Part shown: in pieces, positions 10,940 to 23,553 of the stretch
How the letters are laid out: the number at the start of each line of letters is the position of its first letter
Numbering within the stretch: the stretch's first letter is position 1
NCBI RefSeq assembly: GCF_001640805.2
Contig: NC_066837.1
Location: 25,442,467 to 25,506,466, forward strand
DNA length: 64,000 nucleotides
Origin: Lates calcarifer
Lineage: Eukaryota > Chordata > Actinopteri > Centropomidae
Direction: 5' to 3'
The notes under the pieces: generated by a model
Database searches by the model: none
Seen by the model: only the letters and a program-made list of their open reading frames with translations
What the model was told of the DNA's origin: nothing
Translations under genes and position numbers: made by a program

Positions 10940-12865
10940 TCAGTGTCTTTTGGGTGAGTAAATAAACAACTGCTCACAATGAACATCTTTATAAAGTGAT
11001 AATATGTCAATGTTGAGTTGACGGCATTCTGGCAGGCTTGCAGCCTTGCAAGTATCTTACTGTTGTATCAATCAGAGTTACCATCCTCTCATCAAACTGT
11101 GACAATTTTTAAAGCAAATATCACTAAAATTAATTCACACAATCTCAAAAAAAGAAAAAAAAATCATCTCAGTTCAAATAAGTAAACTCAATTCTAAAGA
11201 TATGTATCGATCACAGAGATAAAGCTCTACATTCCTTCCAACAGTCAATCAGACCATAGTGTTCTTTCTACTTTGTGTGCTGATATAATGCACTGAATGT
11301 ATTTTACATGACAGAACATTTAATTCTGAAATCATGCAAGTATATTAGTATTAAGTATATTTTCTGTTTACATTTTATCAATAAAAGAGTATTGAGTGTC
11401 AGTGGTTGTTACAAATTGGAACCTGATGTGCAAGGTTATTTGTATTTCACTCTCCTGCTTTCACTGTTTTTCTCTGTAAACAAGCTTAATGACTCTGTTG
11501 GTATGTGATAAGTCAACAATTTCACAATCTGATAATCTGTGATGAATAGCGTGTTTGTTGTTTGAAAACACTGGAAATGGTATGTGTATGTTATCTGACA
11601 GTGTTGTAATTCAGAGTGCATCTTCTCCATTATGGGTGAGCACATTACTTGTGATGTGATTTATATTTGTGTCATCTACCACTGCGATCAAGGCAGTGAA
11701 AATGGATCAGAGGAATTTGTGGAGTTGGCTGAGTTTTGGGCTTTCATCACATTCCTACCTGTCATCCTCACAGGAAGCATGTTTGAAAAGTGGCATGTTT
11801 ATGTGAAAGCTAACAAGTGCTTACTGTCCCCACTGTGCAGGGTTTTGGTGTATTTGTTGTCTTGTACAGATGCAGGCGCACCGCTGTGACTTGTTTCCTC
11901 TTTGTCCATTAGGCTACACATTGCTGCCATGCATGATAGCAAATTCATTATCCTTTGACTACAGTAAATAAATTATCTCTTCTTTTGCCAATTTTGAAGT
12001 AACACCTGCTGAATGAATCCTATCAAATTGCACACTTCACCTCCCTTTCTTTAGCATGGAAGTCTGATTCTTGAAACACCATTTTTATTTGTGCATTGTG
12101 ATCGGGGGGTATTGCTAACACACACTGGAGAAATACGCATTCACCAGTCTTCTAAGTATGTACCAGCAACGTAGATTAGAACAAGTAGCACGGGGTTTGT
12201 TTGTCTTGGAGGTTGTTATTGTGATTTTTGTTTATCTATTTGCTCTCTTTATTTTATGGAGGGTTTTTCACACAAGCTGCTTAGAATATCAGTAGCAGGC
12301 CAGGTGCATCTGGCACATTTCACATTCTCCTCAGGTACCGGTGAAACAACCACAGCATTTCTTTCTCTTTTATGCCTTTCATTCTCCTCTCCTCATCTTC
12401 CAATATGGTGATTTTTAATCACCTAATATCATGGCACAATGAACAGATTGCCATGAGTCGCGAGTGGAGGCCACGTGAGACAAAACAAAGACCGGGAGTG
12501 GGAGAGAGGCAGCTCTGCCTCTAATTAAAAAAGTGAATCTGATCAGTGTGTGGGGGTGTGTGTGTTTGTATGTCCAATCTCCAGTGTTGTTTGTGGGATT
12601 GTGAGCTTGGATTCATGCTTATATGTATGCACCTGCATCTGGTTGTCAGCAGAGCAAGCAAAGCTGTAAAAGTGGGCTGGTGAGAAAATGTACATTACGA
12701 AACTTAATCTATCACTTACAATCAAACTCCATTTTACCTCTGAAATATAATTAGGACTTCAGAACATGGGGGACAGAGCAGAATAAATCACACATGAATT
12801 GAAATGAATGTCAAAATAGATAAAAATAGCTAATTGAATTCAGTGAGTCTATAGCAATGCATGTG
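10940..12865. other. Unique-looking DNA, possible conserved noncoding blocks
   Basis: No transposon recognised. Two stretches lacking simple repeats, about 11920-12080 and 12415-12540, have a mixed, TAAT-containing composition typical of conserved noncoding elements, but conservation cannot be judged here. An 85-codon frame at 11632-11889 has no motif I recognise. Minor TG repeat at 12545-12570. Confidence 0.5.
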
Positions 12866-13968
12866 CCTTTGTGAGGCTGCACCTAGAAACAACAGAACTT
12901 TGAGCTAAAATCAAATTTATATGATCACAATGACAAGGCTAGCATGCTGACTTTTAGCAGGTATAATGTTCACTATTTTAGTATGTTGTGTTAGCATGCT
13001 GATGTGGTATATTAGATGGTGATGTCGATGTGAAGATGATGAAGAGAAGATCTCCGCTGACACTGACTTACTTGTATATAGAAGTTTATTACAAAGTAGT
13101 TCAGCATCGGACAAGCACTGCAGTAGCCTGTGAGAGGATCCGAGCCAATATGGATCTCTCTCCCTAACAGCTCTAAACACCAGTATATATACATTGGTTG
13201 TTTACATGGTTCATAGGAAACATCTGGACCTTAGTCAATACCTTCACTATCAAGAGGAAGAAGATAAGGTGAGAGGAAACCCTCACCTTTAACCTCTACT
13301 AGTCTAGGGGTCACATTCTTAACTCTTATCCTAAACATGAACCCCAAGGGCTAACTCAGACATAGGAAACTCATAAAAAGTGTAAACATCTAGAAACCCT
13401 CAGACATTCCAAAAAGACAAAGACATACATAAACATCCTGTATACTACACTGACATTGACTAAGCACTGAATTGATCATAAATCATTACATGAAATAAAG
13501 ATTTGACCTGATGAGGGCTCCAAATTAAATGCCAATTAAAAAACACCCTCTGGCAACACTGAATGTCAGTATGAAATTCTGTTCCAGTTCATAACAGATG
13601 AGATATTTCACAAAAAACAGCATAAACATTGACCTGCTGGTTACAATGAAAAATCACCAAAGGGCATCATCATCACCAGCATCATTAAAATTTGTCATCT
13701 GGGTACCATTAACATCTACTAAAGTTTATGGCAACTCACCCAATAGTTGTCCAGACATGTCACCAATAACCAAAACTGTCAACCTCATAGTTACACTAGA
13801 GTAAGGTCAGGGGATCACCCATTGGGTTCCTCCTCTGGGAAACATGAATGTAACATGGCAATCCATCCAGTATTTGTTGAGATATGTTTGTGTGGAGTGG
13901 TTAATCAACAGACTGACATTTCCATATTTACAGCCATGGTGCTAGAATGGCTAAAAATTATACATAAT
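12866..13968 (+). mobile_element. Family A dispersed repeat, copy A3, split by an LTR
   Basis: Left part (12866 to about 13020) carries 'gtgaggctgcacctag', 'tttgagctaaa' and 'tagcaggtataatgttcac'. The right part (about 13496-13968) resumes with 'gatttgacctgatgaggg', then 'ggcaatccatccagtatttg', 'gactgacatttcc' and 'ggtgctagaatggct'. These are consecutive blocks of family A in one orientation, opposite to A1. The intervening 468 bp is a probable solo LTR. Confidence 0.7.
13023..13490 (-). mobile_element. Probable solo LTR nested in A3
   Basis: On the minus strand the 468-bp segment starts with TGTAATGATT and ends with CATCGACA, the TG...CA form of an LTR. A TATATATAC box lies at about 13182-13192, and about 100 bp further along an AATAAA signal sits at 13085-13090, followed by a possible U5. 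U3, R and U5 therefore fall in the correct order. No internal retroviral-type sequence flanks it. I could not find a clear 5-bp target duplication, so boundaries are provisional. Superfamily (Gypsy, Copia or ERV) undetermined. Confidence 0.5.
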
Positions 13969-14387
13969 AATACTTGTATTTGTAGTTTTTACAGCAAAGG
14001 CAATTGGCCCCAGGTACAGAGACTCACTGCAGCAGATTAAGTTCCTTCCACTCCCCAGGTTTATTATTATTTATCATATAGTAGATACAGCAGACAACAA
14101 AACAAGTATTACTGCCAAGCAAGACAGGCTGAGTAACTGACTTACTAGACTCAACAGGCAACTAACAAGCAAAGAAAACTATGTAATATTCATACTATAC
14201 ACCACTATAAATATAAGGTCTGTAGTGAAGGGAGGCACACGCTATGAATACAGATCACACAGTCTCATGCAGTGTCTGCTGCTGAGTGCACAGATAGGAA
14301 AATATGGTGGTGACTGTGATTGAATAATTAGAAGATTCCATGTGAACAATATTGTTACATCCAACAATAATGGTTGGCCCAGTCAGA

Positions 14388-14408
14388 ATCAGCACCATGG
14401 ACAGCAAC
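14388..14408 (+). promoter_or_regulatory. RE1/NRSE-like REST binding site
   Basis: The core TCAGCACCATGGACAGC at 14389-14405 matches the known RE1 consensus (TTCAGCACC, two spacer bases, GGACAGCGCC) across both half-sites with canonical spacing. Mismatches are at the first base and in the last three. REST silences neuronal genes outside neurons; the target here is unknown. By-eye match without a matrix score. Confidence 0.55.
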
Positions 14409-15138
14409 TCAACAAGCTCCTCAGTAACAGAGCAGCAGCAAAACAACACAGCAGGAAGTTACTCTAGAGTGACCCCAACAACAGTCTTATGTAATCCAAT
14501 ACCACACACATGGTCTAAATACTATCTTTGTCAAAGTTGCTGTTTTTAATTGCTGTGTCAACATTGTCATAATTTAATTCTGTTGTCATTCTTCAGCTTG
14601 TACTTTGTGGTGCTGCTATATTGGGTTGCATTATGGTGTGAATAAACCATGTCAAATATGTTTTGCTCTTATATATTTAAATAAGAATGACTAAATGATA
14701 ACCTATTTTCAATAGAAAATAGTCCAATACAACAATCATGGCAGTAGTAATTAGAACATTGATACAGATTTTATATCTTTATTATTTAAAATGTTCCTTG
14801 TAATAAAACATATTTTCTCAGAGTGCACATGCTATCCCTTTTTTTAATTTCAATATTGTTTTAAAATGGTTTATCTCTGGCAAGCATAATTAATAGGCCC
14901 AAATATCAAATAGCTGATTCAAAGTTTCCCACTCCTTCCGGTCACCTGACCTTCACAGCTGCCTGACTTACCTGTTCCCCATCTACTCATTAACTCATAT
15001 TATACACTATACTATAAACTATGCACTATAAGTGACCAGTTGCACATGTTTGGCAATTTTAAAGCCAAACCACTTTTCAAAGAGCTGTATTTTCTCAACT
15101 TCACTAACAGCTTCATCAGGCAGCATTCACTGAGTATG

Positions 15139-15190
15139 TTTTATTTTATTTATTTATTTATTTATTTTTATTTTTAAATTTTTTTAGAAG
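15139..15190. repeat. (TTTA)n-type AT-rich tract
   Basis: TTTA/TTTTA units degenerating into a T-rich run. Confidence 0.85.
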
Positions 15191-16794
15191 ACACTGGGAC
15201 AAGAGGCTAAAAGGACACTGCCTGTTTGCTCAGCAATGGTCATTTGCTGCTCTAATGTGTCATAACAGCTTAGCTGGCTTATTACTCTGATTAGATAAAG
15301 TCTTAATCATTGATGTTTCCTTTAATATCATCTCCACTGAACCTGTTTTTGAGCACTTCAGCAGGTGTTTGCCTTTGAAGGAACTTATCTATCCTAACTA
15401 TAATGTAATACTAATCTACTTCTGATCAAGTCACTTTATCTTTCTTCAGTTGGTAATTTATATAGCTTGCTGGTACAAGAAATCGCTGTGCAATAATGAG
15501 ATGCAGCCTAATAAATGATGGAAAACAGGCATCAACTTTTGTAGAATTAGAATTAGCTGTGATGGCCACACCTGCATTTTGACTGTGTTCTGTAGTAAAT
15601 TACTAGATAGTGTTAAGAGAGGTTTTAAAATTGAAGCAAAAAAAAGCAGAGACTCACATTAATTCTACTTCCAGATGTATAGTGGCACCTATTGCTAACA
15701 GTTTATCATACAAGTGCAAGCTAGAGCAGGACAAAGCTGAGCAATCCATTTACTGAAACCCAAGAATATAAAAGAAAATAAAGTCATAGCTTTATACAAA
15801 CTTTCTATTCATTTACAGCAGGTAAATAAATAGAAGTGAAATACAATGCACAATGTTTGAGATATAGCAGTACAGTTTGAAAGTAATGACCCAGGCCAGC
15901 TAGAGTTAAGGTGCCTTTCTTTACCTGAGACACAGCAGGAAGAAAGCCACAGTAAGACACATCTATCATTTGGCTGTCTAGAGAACTTGTAGGACTCTCT
16001 CTCTTTTTTGATCTCATGTAATGCAAATCAAAAAAGAACAGCTGTATGTGTGTGAAAGAGAGACAGAGTGAACTGGAGAAAAAACATGGTTATGGGGTTG
16101 TTTAAGGCTGGACTGAGATGAGATTTATTATCTTGATTTTCATTTTTCCATATACCTGGACCACAAAAAAATCCACTGTTGTATTAAATATATCCTATTT
16201 CTGTGAGATCACAATCAGCGTCCAGATAATAAAAAACTTAACTGATGATAGGCTATTACAAAAGCAATATGTACCAGAGCCAGTGTCTCTCTCTGGATAG
16301 TAGAGTTGATCTCACAGATAGAGTTCCAATCTGTATCTGATGGCATCATGTCAGATTGCTTTAATACCAGGCCAAAGATCAACTCTTCCAAATGTGTTCT
16401 ACACTATCACACAGTGACACCATATTGTTTACAATTAATTTTGGTAGAAAAATGTAACACCATAAGCTTCTTCAGCATATCAGGCAAAGTGTATATCTGA
16501 ACAGAGTTGGTTAGTTATTTAATTTTTCCTCATCTAAGCATAGCACCTACAGTATGGTTAATGCAGCTACAATCAATATTTTTTATAATACAACAAGCAA
16601 ATGTGAATATGAAGGGGGTTGCTCAGAGTGATGTACCTGCAGTACCCCCACAACTTTTTGTTTCATTACGTTTTAGTTGACTCACACTTCTCATAACGTC
16701 CTTTTCAGCTGCAGGAGAGCTGCAGGGATTAATGAAGTCATTATAGGATTCTTGTCACCACCATATAAAACTTAACTCCCTCTAATAATTGTTC

Positions 16795-16872
16795 GTATTT
16801 TCAGCCTGAACCAAAATGGTGGACTGACATTGCCATCCCTACAGCTTCACTGGTAGAATAGCTAAGAATGTC
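16795..16872 (+). mobile_element. Family A fragment A4
   Basis: Short end fragment: 'ccaaaatggtggactgac', then 'attgccatccctacagctt' and 'ggtagaatagctaa', the terminal blocks of family A. Confidence 0.6.
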
Positions 16873-17476
16873 TTCAGTGCTCTGATATGATGTGTTGTCT
16901 CTTAACTTTTTCTCTAAGCCAGGATTCAGAAGCAGGAACTTGTCATGACTTCTCTTTTGACTTGTGGTGTTTTGGACTATATTTTGCCATGTTCTCTTCT
17001 GTAAATATTTGACCATATTTACAGTATGAGCAGTAGAACTTTTCCCTGTGGATACAGTGGTCACTAATGGAGTAAGAGCAAAGATTTCTTCAAAAAATGA
17101 TCAATGTAACACACTGCTCTATCTTTCAGCTCTATTTACCATCAGGGAACAAAAGGGTTTCATCAGCAACATTTTAAATGTGAATCTAATGAATCCAACA
17201 ATGTTAATAATTTAATCATATGAGTGCATTTATGTAGAATCACACATTAAAAATGCTGGCAAACCTGCATCATTTTTCATGATGGCACCATCTATTTAAG
17301 CTAAATGTATCTGTCTCGTGTAATATTTGTGGTCAATTTTGTGTTGAATCATCAGCATTTAAACACTGAAACTATTTTTTATTCTTTTTTTATTCTTCAA
17401 TCAAAGATAGCCCCAGAATTAATAGCTGTTTGCTGAACTGATTGACATTGTTGGATCGACTGTGTGGGAGAAACTG

Positions 17477-17501
17477 AAAAAAAAAAAAAAAAAAAAAAAA
17501 A
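17477..17501. repeat. Poly(A) run
   Basis: 25 consecutive A residues. No retrogene body or LINE tail is recognisable upstream, so it is listed as a homopolymer only. Confidence 0.9.
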
Positions 17502-18186
17502 CTCATACTAAAAGAAAATATTAGAAAAAGTACCTCTGAGCCTTGTGTTTTGTGTAATGTAAAATGTAATGTGCTATGGCAACACAATCTGAATGATGTG
17601 TGTAATCTACTCACAGCTCTTATGGAACTTGCAGTCTGTCAGGTTCAAAGGAAAAATAGGGCAGGAAAGAGACTTTTAGTTGCACGTGTCACCACCAGAT
17701 GAAGTTTCTTGCCTGTCATGGTAGCAACGGACACAACTTAGCTCTTCAATATAAGATGCATAAACTATAACTAAGTGAACTTAAAGTAAATCAAATGTTG
17801 AAAATTACATTTTATTGGGAAGGGTAAAGGAAGATTGTAATAAAAAAAAAAAGACAAAAGAAAATGTTATTTATGACAATTCAGCCTCCATAAATATTCA
17901 CAGTCAGATTATTTCAAATATGTTGTTGTGGTTGTATAAACTTACATCTTTAACAAAGAAAATGGAAAATTCAAATCAAAACGTTTGACCGCAACTTGGA
18001 CTGAGGACTTGCCATTCATATTTAGTCACAGAAGTCTTTGAGGCTAAGTTTGAAGACGCTTCAACATAAATACCTTAATTTTCTACAAGGGGCACCATAG
18101 ACATCAAGAGGTACATGTTGCTAAAGAAAAATAAAAGCTTTTGAGACCAATCTACCACCTTTGACTCTGCTGCCATATTTTTGTTT

Positions 18187-18187
<1 letters not shown>

Positions 18188-18223
<36 letters not shown>

Positions 18224-18245
18224 GTCACTCACACTCACACTCACA
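18188..18245. repeat. (TC)n followed by (CA)-rich repeat
   Basis: TC units with one TTT interruption, passing into CTCACA and CACACA units. Confidence 0.9.
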
Positions 18246-19127
18246 CACATACGCACAGTGAAAAAAAATTTTTTTGAAACTTCCACCCACATGTTTTAGT
18301 AGGAGGGCAATACTTATGTATGTATGTACTTGGGCCAGGATGAATACATTTTTATTCTCATTCTGCACACATCGACATGAGCACACACACACACACCAAA
18401 TTTTGAAAGCAAGAGAGCAACTGCTGTGGGCTTCAAAGAAAGAAAGAAAGAAAGGGCTAAAAGCGAATGTGAATGAGGCAGAACCTGAGCATGGAAAGAG
18501 AGAAAGAGACTAAAACAGCAGAGTGGAGTGTAATGGTGGTTTTATGCATAGCCTATGTCTGCACTCTGTCACATTATGTATCAGCATGTAAAAGAAACTG
18601 TGAGTGACCATTGTTATTCCAAGTAGCTATTAACTATAGTCCATCAAGAGAGCACTTGACTTAATGCATCCCTGTGTAATTTTACCCTGTGTTTAAGTAT
18701 AATGACAAGCTGTGATCAGCTAAATAAATTCATGCTCAGGAACAGCTGGAGGGGCACACAGGCACACAGGCTACAGGAACCACTAACCACCAAAACTGTT
18801 TTAGTGAGCCACAACACTATCTGAAAGTCTATTTGAATACCATTCTTGCATTATAAATCCTATCATTTGCTGTTACAGTAATGATGGAGTTGATGGTGAC
18901 TGCCTCAGGCGGTGCTGCAGAGTTTGCCATTAGTCTAGTCCAGCTGGGATGAAATCAGGTGAAAGTGATATTTATGATCCTCCATTTCTATTTGACTCAT
19001 GCTCCTCAGTCCAATCGGTGGTAAATCAGACACAGCAGGTGGTGGCAAGAGAAACAAAAATAGGTTTTCCTGAGTGTAATACTTGTAATTATGCTGAATT
19101 TACTGGCTTTTACTTTGTTTTCCCATG

Positions 19128-19560
19128 TTATTAGGGATATAATGGCACGACTTAATGGTCTAGACTGAAATATCTTAATGCTATTAGAAGCATTGGCAGG
19201 AAAATTTACATAGATATATTCCTGGTGCTCAGAGGATGAAGCTTGCTGGTGATCTGCTGACATTTCCGCTAGCCCTACCAAGAGGTTGACATTTTTGTTT
19301 TTTAGTGAATTTGACAACCATTAGATAATTACTTATTCACAGCCCTTCAGGATGAATTGTGGTAACTTTGGGGGAACTGGCAAATGTTAGGATGATAACA
19401 AGCTAAACTAAGATAATAAGTCGAAAGATTTTATCAGCTCAACCTTAGCATGTTAGCATTGTCACTGGGAGCATGTTAGATTTCTGATATCAACATTCAG
19501 TTCAAAGCAGTACTGTGTCCTGCTGGTTGAACCTGCATGCTCCAAGCCCAAGGACTTTAC
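19128..19560 (-). mobile_element. Family A dispersed repeat, copy A5
   Basis: Diverged copy: 'ggtctagactgaaatatc', 'gctcagaggatgaagctt', 'caagaggttgacattttt', 'cttcaggatgaattgtgg' and 'agcatgttagcattgtcac' occur in family A order. Orientation as A1. Confidence 0.6.
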
Positions 19561-20559
19561 AGTGCAATGACACAAAAATAAAAGTGGCGTGTTGAGGCAG
19601 TTTTACAAATACAAAACTTTCATGGATTTAGAAACTCTAATACAAGGAGTAATAACTGACCTTGTTTGCAGATGGAGGTGTCTTGTGAAAAGTTTTGCAG
19701 GCGTTTCTTTGATAATGGTGGTCTATTGGGAAGATGCTTTTTGGGCCACAGAGGATTTTTATTGTAGCATCACCAGTATCCCGAGACAAGTTAGCGGCAA
19801 GGCAGCGCTGTATACAGCTCTCTTAATACATCCATGGTACAGTCTCACAGAAGCGCTAATGGGGCTGTAGACCCTTAGTCTTGATATGGTACATATAGTA
19901 TGTTAAATAGCAGATAATACAGTAAAATGTAATTATACATTGTGTATATCATGATAGTTTGTCTTTGGTTTTGCAGTGCCTCATTTTATCATACAACACT
20001 GGATAGTATCGTATTATCATATTACATGTTACATGTTACAACACTGTATGTACTTCCTCCAGCCTAGACAAACACTTGTGTCATTCACCTTTATTCTCTC
20101 TTTCTCCTTCCCTATTCACCTTTTTATTCTAAGCAAATCTGTTTCTGGCACACAGTCCATGCTTCACTCGACTGGATTACCTGCCAGCACCAGCTGCCAA
20201 AAGTGTACAAGCTTTTAACACTGTGACTCAATTGGCTGGTTTCCATGCCTTTTAAACACACACATGCACACTTATGCACTAAAAAGACACACACATGCAC
20301 ACACATGCGAATGCGTGCTATCCTCAACAGCTGCAGTGAGATTTGTGTAAAATCAACACCACAGCTTTCCACCACACATTATCTATCAGCTGAAGTTTCT
20401 CTACCTTGTTCAGCTGTATAAGGTGATTATATGATTAAGACATTTTACTGAAAGAGAATAAAAGACAGCAAGAAAATGAGAAAAGGACCTGAGATTTCTT
20501 GACTATATGAGCAACAAAATTGCACTTTGTATAATGAAAGATGCAAGACAAAGTAACAC

Positions 20560-20700
20560 ATAATCAAAGAGACAAAACAAGAGACACAAACAGACAAATG
20601 TGCTGCAAATACTTACAGCATCAAATACAGAAATGCACTGCAAATACACATAACACAAGCAAATACAGAAATGTACCTTAAGTAGCACAGAAGACAACAT
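20560..20700. repeat. Imperfect tandem block with 'aaatacagaaatg' units
   Basis: The block 'caaatacagaaatg' occurs twice about 38 bp apart (near 20624 and 20661), with 'ctgcaaatac' repeated between and before. Resembles an abundant A-rich fish repeat of unknown class. Confidence 0.5.
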
Positions 20701-20819
20701 AAGCATTTCTAAGGGACAGAAAAAGTGATGGACCCAGCTGGGACGTGTTGTTGTTCAATGCTTCAACTTCTGATGTTAGAATAAACCAATAATAATAATG
20801 ATAATCATTTAGCCTATTT

Positions 20820-20840
20820 TCCAGCACCATGGACAAGCAG
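20820..20840 (+). promoter_or_regulatory. Weak RE1-like site
   Basis: CAGCACCATGGACA at 20822-20835 matches 14 central positions of the RE1 consensus, but one extra A precedes the final GC and the 3' end does not match. Weaker than the sites at 14.4 and 57.1 kb. Confidence 0.25.
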
Positions 20841-20953
20841 TTGACTTAAATAAATTCAAAAATGACAATGCATTGAATGACAGACATGTCCCAGCTGGAT
20901 TCATCACCTGAAAATTCTTCATTGTTATTTATGCGGCAGGCCATATTATCAGC

Positions 20954-20956
<3 letters not shown>

Positions 20957-21014
<58 letters not shown>
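20957..21014. repeat. Compound (TG)n(TA)n microsatellite
   Basis: About 14 GT units followed directly by about 14 TA units. The TA half is self-complementary and could extrude as a cruciform. Confidence 0.95.
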
Positions 21015-21015
<1 letters not shown>

Positions 21016-21640
21016 TTATAGAACTTTTCTTGCACTTAACGTAGAGGCTACACACATGAAACAGGAGGAGAAGAGAAACATGACAACAAATGACAACAAA
21101 ATGCCACAGACTCTCATACTGAGCTAAAATAAAATGTGTGTGCATAAATTAGGTAAACAAGAGAAATAAAATATTTCATTGATGCCATTTTATCACCTGA
21201 GACTGGTGTTCAGTTGGTTGCAATCTGCTTTTTGTATTTCTCCTTACACAGACACATCTGGGGTGAAGAATAACATGCACATTCAGGAGAGTCTTGGGTA
21301 AAGGTGCACTGTCATAGAACTCCATATGTAGGTGTTCAATGCACAAGCCTCAGTTGAGTAAGTTGCTATTGCAAAGATATATATTATTTTATCTGCGGCG
21401 TCATGCTGCTGTTAACTTTTTTGCACTGGTATTTTATTTTTTAATCAAAAAGTTCCCATACTTTCCTGTCTGTCAGCATGTTTTCCAGGTGAATGTAGGA
21501 CCAAACAGAGAAATGTGTGGAAACTCCTTGTCAGTGTGGCCTGATCCTACTGGTAGGAGACAAAGCACAGTAATGAGCACAGAGGTCAGCAATTTCTATT
21601 TCTGTGACTTTGCTCACACACAAACAATGCACCCACACAT

Positions 21641-21682
21641 CTACGCACACACACACATACACACACACACACACACACAGAC
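21641..21682. repeat. (CA)n microsatellite
   Basis: CA run with two TACA interruptions. Confidence 0.9.
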
Positions 21683-22384
21683 TAAATGACAAGCACCTCT
21701 GTTCCTTAGGCCCTTTTTCAAACCAGAGTTTTGTTCCACTTTATTTTCTGCCAGTTTCAATATTATGCTACCATCAGCGTTGGTAGCATTTTTTTTCTTT
21801 TTTCTTCACTCAAGCTCTGACTGACAGTCTACCTCGTGAGGCTGCCTGGCAGAGTGGAGTAATCAGGGAGGCAACGGACATGTCTCTCTTACACAAGCAG
21901 GACTGGTTTTGTTTGCTAGACAAGAGACATTGGAAAAGAAAAGGATTGTCTGAGAGGGGGGGGGACTATAGGCAGACATCAGTAATGTGAGAGGAAGGAT
22001 CACATCTCTCTTGCTTGGGTGCACACAAGGATGGTCTTGAATTGAAATACCACTTTCACCATGCAGCAATAATTCATTTGACACAAACACCTATATATAT
22101 ATGCCTATAATATTCCCATTGTTATTAGGCTGTTTTAATTGTATACCTTTGTGTGGATTACACTGAATATATTCTGAAAAAGGACTGTTGGTGTCAGAAA
22201 GTTTTTACCAGGTTCATGGAGTTGCATGATGTAGTTCAAAGTGAGATTCATGTTTTGACTCATACAGATTGAGTATTTATCTTTCCTGTTCATTTTTCTT
22301 CATGGACACAGTTGTTTCTTCATGGATTACAGGGAGCAAAGAGATTTGGAAGATAAATGTTTAAAGTATAAATTTCAGATAAAC

Positions 22385-22480
22385 ACACCTCATGGCCAAA
22401 AATATATGGATAAACAAATAAAGTATGTGGACAGCCAAATATTACACCCATGCGTGAACATCTCATTCCAAACCTATGGG
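22385..22480 (+). mobile_element. Terminal fragment of a Tc1-type element
   Basis: Contains 'atggccaaaaatatatgg', 'aagtatgtggacagcc' and 'catctcattccaaacctatg'. These are the end blocks of a common fish Tc1-like family whose termini read 'ccaaaagtatgtggacac'. The segment at 55.9-56.3 kb looks like an internal piece of the same family. No transposase frame is left here. Confidence 0.6.
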
Positions 22481-22948
22481 TATTTTGTATTTACATATTA
22501 GTTTTTATAGGGACAAGTAAGGTCCAATGCCATATAAGTTGCAAATGTTTGTTTATATAAGTCAAATTAGGTTTTGTTGATTGAACACTAGGTTTGCTAA
22601 CTCCTGACTCCAGATGACTGTTGTTGATGTCATTAGCCCGGGGGGGGGTTCACATTCTGTACATTTTCCAACCTACGCTGTGAATGTTTGAATGATGTTT
22701 TAAATATGGTCAAGAAAAATACACTTGTGTGTGTTATTGGTGTAAATCAATGCATTTGTTCATAATTGTAACATGAGGATGTGAAAATATTGTAAGACAC
22801 AATACATAAATGCAGATAATTCCAAAGACTTCACTTACGTTTTCTCTCTATCGTATAATCTTATTGATGTAATGTGGTTTATATTACATAAGTTTCCCAT
22901 GTCAAATGTCAATTCAAAATCTTTGCCAGATATTTGATTAATCATCAT

Positions 22949-23553
22949 CAGGGTTGCAAAGGGCCAAATATTTCCAATAAATTCCCAGACATTTTTCATG
23001 GGAAGTTGAGATGGGGAATTTGGTAAATATTGAATTAGAAATTAGAAATTAGAGGAAATTTACACAAACTGTATCATGTACAAACATTAACATTTTGTTT
23101 TGTCATAATGACATGCTGCAAACTAATACAAATTTTAAAAATTGACACTTACTTTATTTGTGAGTACAACTTTAATTGATTCTTTCATTGAAAAACAAAC
23201 GTCGTGTTTGTTGAATGAAATGTTGAATAAAATAAACATGGCGTTAGGTAGCTTATATCTGATTCACCAGCTAGCTAGCTACTGTTTAAACACATTTTGA
23301 TTCATTTTGGCTGGCTCAAATGCAGTAGCATGGCTGTAGTGAGCGGGATTCTAGAAATTATCTGTGCATGTGATGGAGGAACACGCAGAGCAAGGGAGAA
23401 ATTCAACTCAATTTGAATTAAATCTGGTAGTCTTAACCAAGATTATGCAAATTTCCAGTTAATTCCTATAAATTCCTTTTAATGCCCATTTATTCCCGTT
23501 AATTCTGGTGGAAAGTTTCCAACATTGAAAATTCCAGGAATTTTGCAGTCCTA
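22949..23553. mobile_element. hAT-like nonautonomous element, 605 bp
   Basis: Left end CAGGGTTGCAAA and right end (reverse complement) TAGGACTGCAAA match at 9 of 12 positions. Directly outside lie atcatcat (22941-22948) and atcaacat (23554-23561), a 7/8 match, as expected for the 8-bp target duplication of hAT transposons. The interior has many 'aattcc' and 'gaaatt' blocks, seen in a fish repeat beginning with 'gggttgcaaaattcc'. No transposase coding. Class inferred from ends and duplication length. Confidence 0.65.

Larger units (their letters stand above)
13970..16790. other. Unique AT-rich DNA
   Basis: No gene or transposon recognised. Contains the RE1 site at 14388-14408, a TTTA-rich tract at 15139-15190 and otherwise ordinary AT-rich sequence. 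Small frames (for example 14352-14549, 15805-16026) show no domain. Confidence 0.55.
16875..19125. other. Unique DNA with simple repeats
   Basis: No gene recognised. Contains an A25 run (17477-17501), a TC-rich tract (18188-18245), a CA run near 18380-18397 and AAAG units at 18437-18456. Confidence 0.55.
19565..22380. other. Unique DNA with simple repeats
   Basis: No gene identified. The 93-codon frame at 19589-19870 has no motif I know and may sit in an unrecognised repeat, since 19570-19870 has the texture of one. Microsatellites, a small tandem block and an RE1-like site are listed separately. Confidence 0.5.

Noticed and set aside
17477..17501. A25 as a retrogene or LINE tail
   Set aside because: No recognisable retrotransposed body or target duplication beside it.
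20595..20690. Short spaced repeats as a CRISPR array
   Set aside because: Repeats are imperfect, A-rich and only two to three units; the genome is vertebrate.
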